Assembly (NCBI RefSeq): GCF_002001105.1
Contig: NZ_MUNP01000017.1
Coordinates: 1-64,000 of the forward strand
Direction of reading: 5' to 3'
From: Rhodanobacter sp. C06
GTDB taxonomy: Bacteria > Pseudomonadota > Gammaproteobacteria > Xanthomonadales > Rhodanobacteraceae
DNA: 64,000 nt
Each line of letters starts with the position of its first letter. Position 1 is the stretch's first letter. The notes below the pieces were generated by a model that saw only the letters and a list, made by a program, of their open reading frames with translations, did no database searches and was not told the origin of the DNA. The translations under genes and the position numbers were made by a program. Shown here in pieces: positions 32,680 through 40,403 of the stretch.

Positions 32680-33927
32680 ATGTCCACGATACCGAACCAC
32701 ACGACCTGGATGACGCAGACCGAGTTGCGCATGAAGCCGCGCAGTTCCGAGCTGAAGAAGCTCGACGAGGCGATCAAGGCGCACGACTTGGCGAAGACGC
32801 CTGACAAGGTCAAGGCGGTGCGTCAGGCACTGGCGGTGTGGAAGCGTGCCAAGGGCGACGGCTGGAAGATGAGCGAGCGCAACAAGGCGCCGAACTTTCC
32901 GTTCACCAACCTCAGCAAGGCGGTTTACGTCGATCTCAAGCTCCCTACGGATGAAGTGGCCGCGCTGAAGTTCTGGGACGACTCGCGGCGCAAGAAGCTG
33001 CAGACCCTGTTCGAGGGAAAGCAGGTGAAGTTGCGCATCGTGGACAGTTACGCGCAATTGCATCTGGCCCATAAGGATCTCACCGAAGCAGTGAAGGGCG
33101 CCAAGGCGACTGGCTCCGGTGCGGTCAAGACGGCGCTGCAGCCGGAGGTGACCCAAGCCGTCAACGACATGTTCGGCACGCAGATTGCGACGCTGAAGGA
33201 TTTCGCAGCCCAAGCCGTAGCCGAGACCGGAACTGCCGCGGTGATCCAGGCGATCGATCACGTCGCCAGCATGTTGCCGATCATCAGCCTGGTGGCCGAT
33301 GGCGGCAAGATGCTGTCGCAATGGGGCATGGCCATCTACAAGGGCTACAAGCAGTACGAAACTTCCACGCATGGCTTTGCGATCGCCAGTGGCGATCCGG
33401 CGGCGGCGTTTGCCGCGGTGCAGAGTCTGCTGGCAAGAGAGACCGCCAATCAGGTGGCCAAGGCCTCGATCACATCCGTGGCATTTGCCGCCAATACTGC
33501 GCTGCATGCGGCGAAGGGGGCAGGCGCGGTGCTGGCGCCGGCGGTGGGCGCAGCCAAGGCGGCGGCGAACGCGGCGCGAGTCATTGCGAAGTTCGCCATC
33601 GAGTTCCGCGAAACCGTCATGGTCAACAAGGTGCTGAAGAATCCGGAATTGCTGGATCTTCGAGCGTTCAAGACCTGCCCGCTGCTGGGCGCCTACATGC
33701 TGGTGTGTTCGGATACCTCGGATCTGGTGGCCATGCTGTTCGACGAGTTCGGCCAGGCCGGCTGGATGGAGGACATCGAGTCGCTGATCAAGAAGCACAT
33801 TCACCCGGTGCAGGATCGCGCGGCGGATCTGGTGCAAAGCTCGCCATTCGTCATCAGCGGCGTGCCGATCCATCGGCCGCTGCGCACTACATTGAGCGTG
33901 GGCAGCATGCTCAGCAATTTCCTTTGA
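32680..33927 (+). CDS. Unknown protein with hydrophobic central region, candidate T6SS effector
   Basis: 415-aa protein starting MSTIPNHTTWMTQTELRMKP. The N-terminal 90 residues contain RSSELKKLDEAIKAHD, ALAVWKRAKGDGWKMSERNK and FTNLSKAV. I have seen this helical pattern near the start of other T6SS- or toxin-linked proteins, but I cannot name the family. The centre has two hydrophobic or small-residue stretches: TAAVIQAIDHVASMLPIISL (about residues 184-205), and an Ala/Gly-rich run around AAKGAGAVLAPAVGAAKAAA (about 278-297). These could insert in membranes. It lies 27 nt before the PAAR gene, the classic effector position. A pore-forming toxin is one possibility; a structural adaptor is another. 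No adjacent immunity gene is obvious. Confidence 0.75.
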   Translation: MSTIPNHTTWMTQTELRMKPRSSELKKLDEAIKAHDLAKTPDKVKAVRQALAVWKRAKGDGWKMSERNKAPNFPFTNLSKAVYVDLKLPTDEVAALKFWDDSRRKKLQTLFEGKQVKLRIVDSYAQLHLAHKDLTEAVKGAKATGSGAVKTALQPEVTQAVNDMFGTQIATLKDFAAQAVAETGTAAVIQAIDHVASMLPIISLVADGGKMLSQWGMAIYKGYKQYETSTHGFAIASGDPAAAFAAVQSLLARETANQVAKASITSVAFAANTALHAAKGAGAVLAPAVGAAKAAANAARVIAKFAIEFRETVMVNKVLKNPELLDLRAFKTCPLLGAYMLVCSDTSDLVAMLFDEFGQAGWMEDIESLIKKHIHPVQDRAADLVQSSPFVISGVPIHRPLRTTLSVGSMLSNFL

Positions 33928-33954
33928 GCGGTATCGGATCGAAGAGGATTCACC

Positions 33955-34242
33955 ATGCAACCCGCCGCCCGCCTTACCGACATGCACGTCTGCCCGATGA
34001 CCACCGGCCCGGTCCCGCATGTCGGCGGCCCAATCTCCGCGCCCGGCGCGCCCACGGTGCTGATCGGCGGCTTGCCGGCGGCACGCTTGGGCGACATGGC
34101 GGTGTGCGTAGGTCCGCCGGACAGCATCGTCATGGGTTCGCCCACGGTGCTGATCGGCGGCCAGCCTGCTGCGCGGCTCGGTGATTCCTGCGCGCACGGC
34201 GGCACCATCGTGCTGGGCTGCTTCACCGTGCTGATCGCGTGA
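33955..34242 (+). CDS. PAAR-repeat spike-tip protein
   Basis: 95-aa PAAR protein that sharpens the VgrG spike and recruits effectors. PAARLTDMHVCPM and the two copies of PTVLIGGLPAARLGD / PTVLIGGQPAARLGD are the PAAR repeats, with CAHGGTI providing part of the zinc site. There is no toxin extension, so cargo must bind non-covalently; the 415-aa protein encoded just upstream is the nearest candidate. Its stop overlaps the next start as GTGA. Confidence 0.95.
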   Translation: MQPAARLTDMHVCPMTTGPVPHVGGPISAPGAPTVLIGGLPAARLGDMAVCVGPPDSIVMGSPTVLIGGQPAARLGDSCAHGGTIVLGCFTVLIA

Positions 34243-35663
34243 GCCGGCGCATGAACCGCGACTCGGCGCAGGTTGTCGTCCGTCCGTCGGCCGCGCGCAC
34301 GGCGGCGCCGGACTGGCGCGCCCTGCTGCAGCAGGCGATGCAGGCACACCAGGCCGACGATCTCGACACCGCCGAGCGGCTGTACCGCGAGGTGCTGGAC
34401 CTGCGCGTGGCGCAACCCGATGCGCTGCATTACCTGGGCGTGCTGTGCCATCAGTGCGGACGCAGCGACGAGGGCGTGGAGCTGATCCGCACCGCGCTGC
34501 AGGTCACGCCGAAGCACCCGGACGCGCACAACAACCTCGGCAACATCCACAAGGAATGCGGCCGCCTGCGCGAGGCGGAGGCCTGCTACCGCAAGGCGCT
34601 GGAATGCGGCCCGCAGCATCACAACGCCTTGAGCAACCTCGCCGTGGTGCTGGAGGCGCAGGAGCGCCCGCAGGAAGCCTTCGAGGCCTACGAGCAGCTG
34701 CTGCGGCAGGCGCCGCGCTATGCGCAGGGGCACTACCTGCTGGGGCTGTTCCTGCGCAACCACGCGCAGAACCTCGAGCACATCGAGCAGTCGGTGGCGC
34801 GCTTCCGCGAGGCTTACGCGCTGGAACCCCGTTTCGTGCAGGTACTGGAGGCGCTGAGTGTGTCGCTGTACGTGCTGGGGCGCACCGACGAAGCGGTGCA
34901 GGTGTATCGCGACTGGGTGGCGCGGGAGCCGGACAACCCGATCCCGCGCCACATGCTGGCGGCCTGCGGCGGCGCCGACGCGCCGGTGCGCGCGGGCGAC
35001 GCCTATGTGCGCGACATCTTCGACCGTTTCGCCGACAGCTTCGACGAACAACTGCTGCACAACCTCGACTACCGCGCGCCGCAGGTGTTGGCGGAGGTGC
35101 TGGGCACGGCGTTGCCGGCGCCTGCCGCCGCGCTCGATGTGCTGGATGCCGGCTGCGGCACTGGCCTGTGCGCACCGCTGCTGCGTCCGCATGCGCGCCG
35201 CCTGGTGGGCGTGGATCTTTCCGGCGGCATGGTGGAGAGGGCGCGCCAGCGTGGTGGCTACGACGCGCTGGACGTGGCGGAACTCACCGCCTACCTGCAG
35301 GAGCGGCCCGGCGTCTGGGATGTGGTGCTGTCGGCCGACACGCTGGTGTATTTCGGCGAGTTGGGCACGGTGCTGGCAGCAGCCCATGCAGCGTTGCGGC
35401 CGGGTGGCTGGCTGGCCTTCTCGCTGGAGGCGGAAGAGGGCGAGGGAGATCGCGCGACGCTCACCGCCAGCGGTCGCTACCGCCACTCGCGCGCCCACGT
35501 GCTGCGCGCACTGGAACGGGCGGGCTTCCACGATATCCGCATCTCGGAGGACAGCCTGCGCAAGGAGTTCGGCCAGCCCGTGCGCAGCTGGGTGGTGCTG
35601 GCTCGCCGCAGCGATGACGCGGGGGAGGCCACCGGAGCAGTGCGCGACTTGAACAGGCTCTAA
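34239..35663 (+). CDS. TPR-repeat SAM-dependent methyltransferase
   Basis: 474-aa fusion. Residues about 25-240 are tetratricopeptide repeats (AERLYREVLDLRVAQPDALH, NNLGNIHKECGRLREAEACY, NLAVVLEAQERPQEAFEAYE). The C-terminal 200 residues are a class I methyltransferase with LDVLDAGCGTGLCAPLLRPH, VGVDLSGGMVERAR, DVVLSADTLVYFGEL and LRPGGWLAFSLEAEEG. GTG at 34239 overlaps the PAAR stop (GTGA); ATG at 34251 is an alternative. Similar 'TPR methyltransferases' have been described as putative contractile-injection or pilus-linked modifiers. Its tight coupling to PAAR suggests it modifies a T6SS component or cargo; the target is unknown. Confidence 0.88.
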   Translation: MSRRMNRDSAQVVVRPSAARTAAPDWRALLQQAMQAHQADDLDTAERLYREVLDLRVAQPDALHYLGVLCHQCGRSDEGVELIRTALQVTPKHPDAHNNLGNIHKECGRLREAEACYRKALECGPQHHNALSNLAVVLEAQERPQEAFEAYEQLLRQAPRYAQGHYLLGLFLRNHAQNLEHIEQSVARFREAYALEPRFVQVLEALSVSLYVLGRTDEAVQVYRDWVAREPDNPIPRHMLAACGGADAPVRAGDAYVRDIFDRFADSFDEQLLHNLDYRAPQVLAEVLGTALPAPAAALDVLDAGCGTGLCAPLLRPHARRLVGVDLSGGMVERARQRGGYDALDVAELTAYLQERPGVWDVVLSADTLVYFGELGTVLAAAHAALRPGGWLAFSLEAEEGEGDRATLTASGRYRHSRAHVLRALERAGFHDIRISEDSLRKEFGQPVRSWVVLARRSDDAGEATGAVRDLNRL

Positions 35664-35690
35664 CGCGAAGCCCGTGCCGGAGGGGCGCTG

Positions 35691-36149
35691 ATGCAAGTTC
35701 CCTATGGCCTGCTGATCCTTGCATTGGCGCTGGCCCCGGCTGCTGCCGGCGGCTGCCATTTGGCGCCCATGGGCATCGCCGGCGGTGTCGGCAAGCTGGG
35801 CGACGTGTCGGTGGCGTTCGGCGCGGCCGACCATGCGCTGCATCCGACCGCGTGGCAGGGGCCGTTGCGGATCACGACGGGCAGTGCGCCTGCCTGCACG
35901 GTCAGCGACGAGGTGGCCATCGTGGAAGCCCCGGTGGCGCTTGGCGGCGGCATCCTGTACGTGCCGACGTATTCGGGCGGCAACAACCGCCTGTACGCGG
36001 TGGCCACGAAGAGCTGCCGCGTGTTGTGGCGAAGCCACCCTTTCACCGGACCGACCCGCCCAGGGAACGGCCGCCTCACGATCGGGGGCCGACGCGTGCC
36101 GCTGGACCGGCAGTGCCATCCGGCGGGCATGGCGGGGGACGGTCGATAG
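35691..36149 (+). CDS. Small exported protein of unknown function
   Basis: 152-aa protein with an N-terminal signal peptide (MQVPYGLLILALALAPAAAG) followed by Cys, so a lipoprotein is possible although the lipobox AAGGC is only fair. GGAGGGG lies about 7 nt before the ATG. The mature part (GGILYVPTYSGGNNRLYAVA, CRVLWRSHPFTG) resembles one blade of a PQQ-type beta-propeller, but is too short to form one. It is 27 nt after the TPR-methyltransferase, so probably co-transcribed, and a terminator follows at 36221-36264. It might be a periplasmic immunity protein; there is no direct evidence. Confidence 0.65.
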   Translation: MQVPYGLLILALALAPAAAGGCHLAPMGIAGGVGKLGDVSVAFGAADHALHPTAWQGPLRITTGSAPACTVSDEVAIVEAPVALGGGILYVPTYSGGNNRLYAVATKSCRVLWRSHPFTGPTRPGNGRLTIGGRRVPLDRQCHPAGMAGDGR

Positions 36150-36220
36150 AGGCAGGTGCGGCGCGGTGCGTGGTGCCGGTCGCGGCGGCAGGTTTCGTAG
36201 CCGACGCTCGTGCTGCCGGA

Positions 36221-36264
36221 AAAGCCCCGTCGGTCAGGCGGTTGGGTCGCCGTCGGGGCGATTT
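36221..36264 (+). terminator. Rho-independent terminator ending the PAAR unit
   Basis: AAA-GCCCCGTCGG pairs with CCGTCGGGGC-GATTTT with one T-T mismatch (stem 36224-36233 / 36250-36259, 16-nt loop), flanked by an A-run and a T-run. It separates the PAAR-methyltransferase transcript from the vgrG transcript, whose putative control element begins eight bases later. Confidence 0.7.
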
Positions 36265-36271
36265 TCACGGC

Positions 36272-36303
36272 GCGTGACCCGAAATGCCGCTCGATTGCGC
36301 ATT
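36272..36303 (+). promoter_or_regulatory. Shared upstream element of vgrG
   Basis: GCGTGACC, then 15 nt, then TTGCGCATT. The same two blocks with the same 15-nt spacing occur at 55832-55863 before tpsB (25 of 32 positions identical), and a weaker version occurs before tssB (20382-20412). It lies between the terminator and the vgrG start, so it is probably a promoter or regulator site. It does not fit sigma-54 (no GG-N10-GC). Confidence 0.55.
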
Positions 36304-36321
36304 ACAGGGGGAGGAGTTCCC

Positions 36322-36492
36322 ATGCCGCCCGTCGCTCGCCTTGCCAGTTCGCATGTCCGCCCCGTGTTCCGGGGGCGCTTCCGTTGTCCTGCATCCCTGC
36401 GCTACGGGCCGTCCGGGCGCGGCGCGCGGGAGGCACGGTCTTGCGGGGACACCACTGGCATGACCGGCTCCGGCCATTTCCCAGGAGCGTAG
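36322..36492 (+). CDS. Possible 56-aa leader ORF upstream of vgrG
   Basis: An ATG sits five bases after the excellent ribosome site GGGGGAGGAG and opens a 56-codon frame that ends four bases before the vgrG ATG. The product (MPPVARLASSHVRPVFRGRF...) is Arg-rich and matches no family I know. Its position and strong ribosome site suggest a translated leader; it may equally be fortuitous in the 347-bp gap 36150-36496. Confidence 0.3.
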   Translation: MPPVARLASSHVRPVFRGRFRCPASLRYGPSGRGAREARSCGDTTGMTGSGHFPGA

Positions 36493-36496
36493 TCGC

Positions 36497-38497
36497 ATGA
36501 GCGATCCCATCAAGATCACTTCCAGCAAGTGCGACAACCTGCTGTTCGTCGGCATGAGCGCGGACGAGGAACTGGGCGAGCTGTTCCGGTTCGAGCTGCA
36601 GTTCGAGAGCAAGGACGCGGGCATCGACCTGACCTCGCTGCTGGGTTCGTCGATGACCGTGACGCTGACCCTGGAAGATGGTTTCAAGCGCCATTTCAAC
36701 GGCATGGTCTGCGAGGCCTCGCAGACCGGCGTCGCCACCGTCGACACCCTGGTCTACGCACAGTACGCCGTCACCCTGGTGCCCAAGCCGTGGCTGCTGG
36801 AACAGATCGTCGACTGCCGCATCTTCACCGAGATGACCGCCCCGGACATCATCCAGAAGCTGCTGGAGGAATCCGGCTACACCGACGTGAAGAACAGCCT
36901 CACCGGCAACTACGCGCAGCGCGACTACTGCGTGCAGTACCGCGAGGACTGCCTGAGCTTCATCCATCGCCTGATGGAACAGGAAGGCATCTACTACTAC
37001 TTCACCCACGACAGCAGCAAGCACACCATGGTGCTCGCCGACGGCGTGGGTGCGCATGCCGCCATCGACGAATTCAAGAAGGTGCCGTTCGCGGCCGGCG
37101 CGGGCGGCGCACTGGGCAAGGCGGCGACGGTCGCCACGTTCGGGGCGGTGCGCGGCGTGGACGGCGCCACTTTCAAGCTGACCGACTACAACCCGCTCAC
37201 GCCCAAGGCCTCGCTGCTCTCCTCGCACACCAGCGACGGCAACCAGCCGACGACAACCCACACCGCCTTCGATTTCCCCGGCGCGCACGGGGACGCGAGC
37301 GTGGGCCAGCACTACGCCAGCGTGCGCGCCGAGGCGCTGACCGCCGCGCGCTCCGGCTACCACGGCACCACCGACGCCTGCGGCGCGGAGGCCGGCAACC
37401 TGTTCACCCTGAGCGACTACTCGCGCAAGGAGCTCAACCAGGAATACCTGCTGACCGCTACCCAGAGCTACCTGCGCGGCGCCGGCCATGCCTCGGGCAG
37501 CGGCGGCCATCTCGAGTTCCAGTGCCAGTTCCGCGCCATCCCGAGCAGCATTCCGTTCCGCAAGGCCATCAGGACGGAGAAGCCGAAGGTCGCCGGCCTG
37601 CAGACCGCGATCGTCACCGGCAGCGACACCGACGAGGACATCGCCGTCGACCAGTACGGCCGGGTGCAGGTGAACTTCCACTGGAACATGCCGGACAAGC
37701 CGAACGCGAAGTGCTCCTGCCCGGTGCGCGTGGCCTCGCCGTGGGCCGGCAAGGGCTGGGGCGCGGTGAGCATCCCGCGCGTGGGCCAGGAAGTGGTGGT
37801 GAGCTTCCTCGAAGGCGACCCGGACCGGCCGCTGATCATCGGCAGCGTCTACAACGCCGCGAACACCGTGCCCTACGGCCTGCCCGACAACAAGACCCAG
37901 AGTGGCATCAAGAGCCGCAGCCTGCTTGGCGGCACCGACGACTTCAACGAGCTGCGCTTCGAGGACAAGCAGGGCAGCGAGGACTTCATCATCCACGCGC
38001 AGAAGGACATGCACGAGGAGGTCGAGAACGACCACGTGGTGACGATCGACCACGACGAGACGGTGGAGGTGAAGAACAACCAGACGCTCACCGTCGACAA
38101 CGACCAGACCGAGACGATCAAGCACGACCGCAAGGTCACCGTGCAGAACGACGACAAGCTCGACGTCACCGCCAACGGCACCACCACGATCGGCCAGAAA
38201 TTCAAGCTCGACGCCGGCACCGAGATCGACCTGGTCTGCGGCGCCTCCAGCATCACGCTGAAGGCATCGGGCGACATCGAGATCAAGGGCGTCAACATCA
38301 AGATCACCGGCGATGCCACGGTGAAGATGGCCGGGCAGGCCACGGTCGACATCGGCGCCGGCGCCAGCGTCAAGGTGCACTCGGACGCGATGATGAACGT
38401 GGAGGGCGGCGCGATGACCACGGTGAAGGGGGCGATGCTGACGCTCACCGGCGACGGCATGGCGAAGCTCGGCGGCGGCATCACGATGATCGGCTGA
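36497..38497 (+). CDS. vgrG: VgrG/TssI spike protein
   Basis: 666-aa trimeric spike. The gp27-like base spans about residues 1-380 (LFRFELQFESKDAGIDLTSL, RDYCVQYREDCLSFIHRLME, EQEGIYYYFTHDSSKHTMVL). The gp5 OB-fold includes DQYGRVQVNFHWNMPDKPN and the family hallmark GAVSIPRVGQEVVVSFLEGDPDRPLIIG. It ends in a long beta-helix of repeated D/T/V strands and finishes GGGITMIG. There is no appended enzymatic domain beyond the beta-helix, so effectors must attach via PAAR or adaptors. The stop is 11 nt before the next gene. Confidence 0.97.
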   Translation: MSDPIKITSSKCDNLLFVGMSADEELGELFRFELQFESKDAGIDLTSLLGSSMTVTLTLEDGFKRHFNGMVCEASQTGVATVDTLVYAQYAVTLVPKPWLLEQIVDCRIFTEMTAPDIIQKLLEESGYTDVKNSLTGNYAQRDYCVQYREDCLSFIHRLMEQEGIYYYFTHDSSKHTMVLADGVGAHAAIDEFKKVPFAAGAGGALGKAATVATFGAVRGVDGATFKLTDYNPLTPKASLLSSHTSDGNQPTTTHTAFDFPGAHGDASVGQHYASVRAEALTAARSGYHGTTDACGAEAGNLFTLSDYSRKELNQEYLLTATQSYLRGAGHASGSGGHLEFQCQFRAIPSSIPFRKAIRTEKPKVAGLQTAIVTGSDTDEDIAVDQYGRVQVNFHWNMPDKPNAKCSCPVRVASPWAGKGWGAVSIPRVGQEVVVSFLEGDPDRPLIIGSVYNAANTVPYGLPDNKTQSGIKSRSLLGGTDDFNELRFEDKQGSEDFIIHAQKDMHEEVENDHVVTIDHDETVEVKNNQTLTVDNDQTETIKHDRKVTVQNDDKLDVTANGTTTIGQKFKLDAGTEIDLVCGASSITLKASGDIEIKGVNIKITGDATVKMAGQATVDIGAGASVKVHSDAMMNVEGGAMTTVKGAMLTLTGDGMAKLGGGITMIG

Positions 38498-38508
38498 GGA
38501 GGCAGGCC

Positions 38509-39066
38509 ATGTCCGCGATCTTGCAAGCATCGATGCAGATGGGCCTGTCGCCCGAGGCCAGCGCGCGGCTGCGCCCGGAGATGACGGCGCAGGCGGCGGT
38601 GCAATCGCTGCTGGACGCCGGCGCGGCACAGGACGCGCTGAAGCTGCTGGCGCGGCTGCTGCCCAAGCGCTACGCAGTGGCGTGGCTGTGCCAGTGCGCG
38701 CGCGACCAGCCGCTGGAACTGGAAGACAAGGCCGGCGCCTCGCTGGCGGAGAAGTGGGTGCGCGAACCCACCGAGAGCAACCGTCGCGCCGCCTACGAGT
38801 TCGCGAATTCCGGCGGCTACAAGTCGCTGGGCGCGTGGCTGGCCGCGGCGGCCGGCTGGTCGGGCGGCAGCCTGGCGCCGAGCGCGCAGGAAACGCCGGT
38901 GCCGCCGCCGGAGCAGCTCACCGCCTGCGCCACGGTGGCGGCGATCAACCTGATGGCGGCGCTGGTGGCCGAACGCTTCGCGGCACGCCGCGCCGAGTTC
39001 GTCGCCCGCGCCCTGAACCTGCTCGGCACCGGCGAAGCGGCCGGCGCGGGCGGCAAGGGAGCCTGA
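38509..39066 (+). CDS. Uncharacterised T6SS-associated protein
   Basis: 185-aa soluble, largely helical protein. LLDAGAAQDALKLLARLLPK, RYAVAWLCQCARD, SNRRAAYEFANSGGYKSLGAWLAAAAGWSGGSL and a C-terminal helix with AINLMAALVAERFAARRAEF are visible. I recognise this pattern as a conserved unknown that travels beside vgrG and FHA genes in Xanthomonadales-type T6SS clusters. It might be a VgrG adaptor or chaperone; that is inference from its place directly behind vgrG (AGGAGG overlapping the vgrG stop). It is not TssA: no ImpA_N motif is seen. Confidence 0.8.
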   Translation: MSAILQASMQMGLSPEASARLRPEMTAQAAVQSLLDAGAAQDALKLLARLLPKRYAVAWLCQCARDQPLELEDKAGASLAEKWVREPTESNRRAAYEFANSGGYKSLGAWLAAAAGWSGGSLAPSAQETPVPPPEQLTACATVAAINLMAALVAERFAARRAEFVARALNLLGTGEAAGAGGKGA

Positions 39067-39068
39067 GC

Positions 39069-40364
39069 GTGTCGATGCAGACGCTGACATTGGCGGTACT
39101 CGGCCGGCAGGCCGCGCAATTCGGCAGCCGCAGCCGGAAAGTCTTTCCGGAGATCGGCGGCAGCATCGGCCGTTCCGAGGATTGCGAATGGGTGCTCGGC
39201 GCGCCCGGTGTGTCGCGCATCCACGCGATAGTGCGCTGCCTCAACGGCATCTATTTCATCGAGGACCGCAGCACCAACGGAATGCTGCTCAACGGTGCGC
39301 CGCTGCCCAGGGGCGAGCCCTCCGCGCTGAAGGACGGCGACCGCCTGCAGATCGACACCTTCGAGATCTCGGTGCAGGTGCAGGCGCCGGGCCAGGCCGC
39401 CGAGGCGCCGGCCGCACCTGCGCCGGCGATGGCACCGGCGCCGCTGCCGGGCGATCCACTGGATTTCGGCTTGTCCGACCTGCTGGCGCCGGCGCCGGCC
39501 GCTGCCGCCGCGAGCGCCAGCCTGATACCCGACGCCGCCGTGGCCGGCGGCGACCTCGATCCGCTGAGCTTCCTCGATGCGCCCTACGCGACGCCGGTGG
39601 CGGAGCCCGCGCCGCCGCAGCCGGCGCCGATCCCCAGCTGGAACCACACGGCCGGCAGCGCCGACCACTTCCGCCCGCCGGTGACCGACGTGCAACGCCA
39701 GGCGCAGGTGTTGCCGGAGAACTGGGACCTGACCATGGGCGATTTCGCGCCCAAGGCGGAGCCGGCCGCGCCGGTCATGCCACCCGCCGCGCCACCGGCG
39801 GCGACTGCGTTTGCCGCACCGGCGGCGACGGCCCTGCCCGCGGAGCTGGAGCAGATCCTGCACATCGTGGCCGACGGCGTGATGGACGTGCTGCGTGCCC
39901 GCGCCGAGATCAAGAACACCTTCCGCCTGCCGGTGACCATCATCCAGCGCTCGGAGAACAACCCGCTGAAGTTCGCGCCCACCGCGGACGAGGCGGTGCA
40001 GCGCATCCTGGCGCCCACCGGGCCGGCCTTCCTGTCCGGCAGCGCCGCGTTCCAGGACGCCTTCGAGGACATCCGCTGCCACCAGATGGCGATGCTGGCC
40101 GGCGTGCGCGCGGCGTTCGAGTCGCTGCTGGTGCACTTCAATCCGGACCGTTTCGAGCACGAGGCCGACGGCGGCGCCAAGCGCGCGGCGTTCGGCGGCA
40201 AGGGCCGCTACTGGGACCGCTACCGCGAGCACTTCGAGGAGCTGATGGGCAATCCCGACGAATGCTTCCGCCGCCTGTTCGGCGACGAGTTCGCGCGCGC
40301 CTACGAGGAACAGCTGGCACGATTGAAGTCGGTACGACGGGCGGAACAGGCGCGCCGCCCCTGA
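39069..40364 (+). CDS. tagH: FHA-domain T6SS regulator TagH/Fha
   Basis: 431-aa protein. The N-terminal FHA domain (about residues 25-95) has GGSIGRSEDCEWVL, VSRIHAIVRCLNGIYFIED and STNGMLLNG, with the Arg, Ser-x-x-His and Asn-Gly phospho-Thr-binding residues intact. A Pro/Ala-rich linker of about 150 residues follows. The C-terminal T6SS-FHA domain contains LRARAEIKNTFRLPVTIIQR, ENNPLKFAPTADEAV and GAKRAAFGGKGRYWDRYREHF. GTG at 39069 is preferred (AAGGGA 8 nt upstream); ATG at 39075 is an alternative. It should read kinase-generated phospho-Thr marks and trigger assembly; both kinases and TssL here carry candidate Thr motifs. Confidence 0.94.
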   Translation: MSMQTLTLAVLGRQAAQFGSRSRKVFPEIGGSIGRSEDCEWVLGAPGVSRIHAIVRCLNGIYFIEDRSTNGMLLNGAPLPRGEPSALKDGDRLQIDTFEISVQVQAPGQAAEAPAAPAPAMAPAPLPGDPLDFGLSDLLAPAPAAAAASASLIPDAAVAGGDLDPLSFLDAPYATPVAEPAPPQPAPIPSWNHTAGSADHFRPPVTDVQRQAQVLPENWDLTMGDFAPKAEPAAPVMPPAAPPAATAFAAPAATALPAELEQILHIVADGVMDVLRARAEIKNTFRLPVTIIQRSENNPLKFAPTADEAVQRILAPTGPAFLSGSAAFQDAFEDIRCHQMAMLAGVRAAFESLLVHFNPDRFEHEADGGAKRAAFGGKGRYWDRYREHFEELMGNPDECFRRLFGDEFARAYEEQLARLKSVRRAEQARRP

Positions 40365-40403
40365 CCCGGGGCAAATCGGAACAACCATGAGCGAGCGAGC
40401 GGC

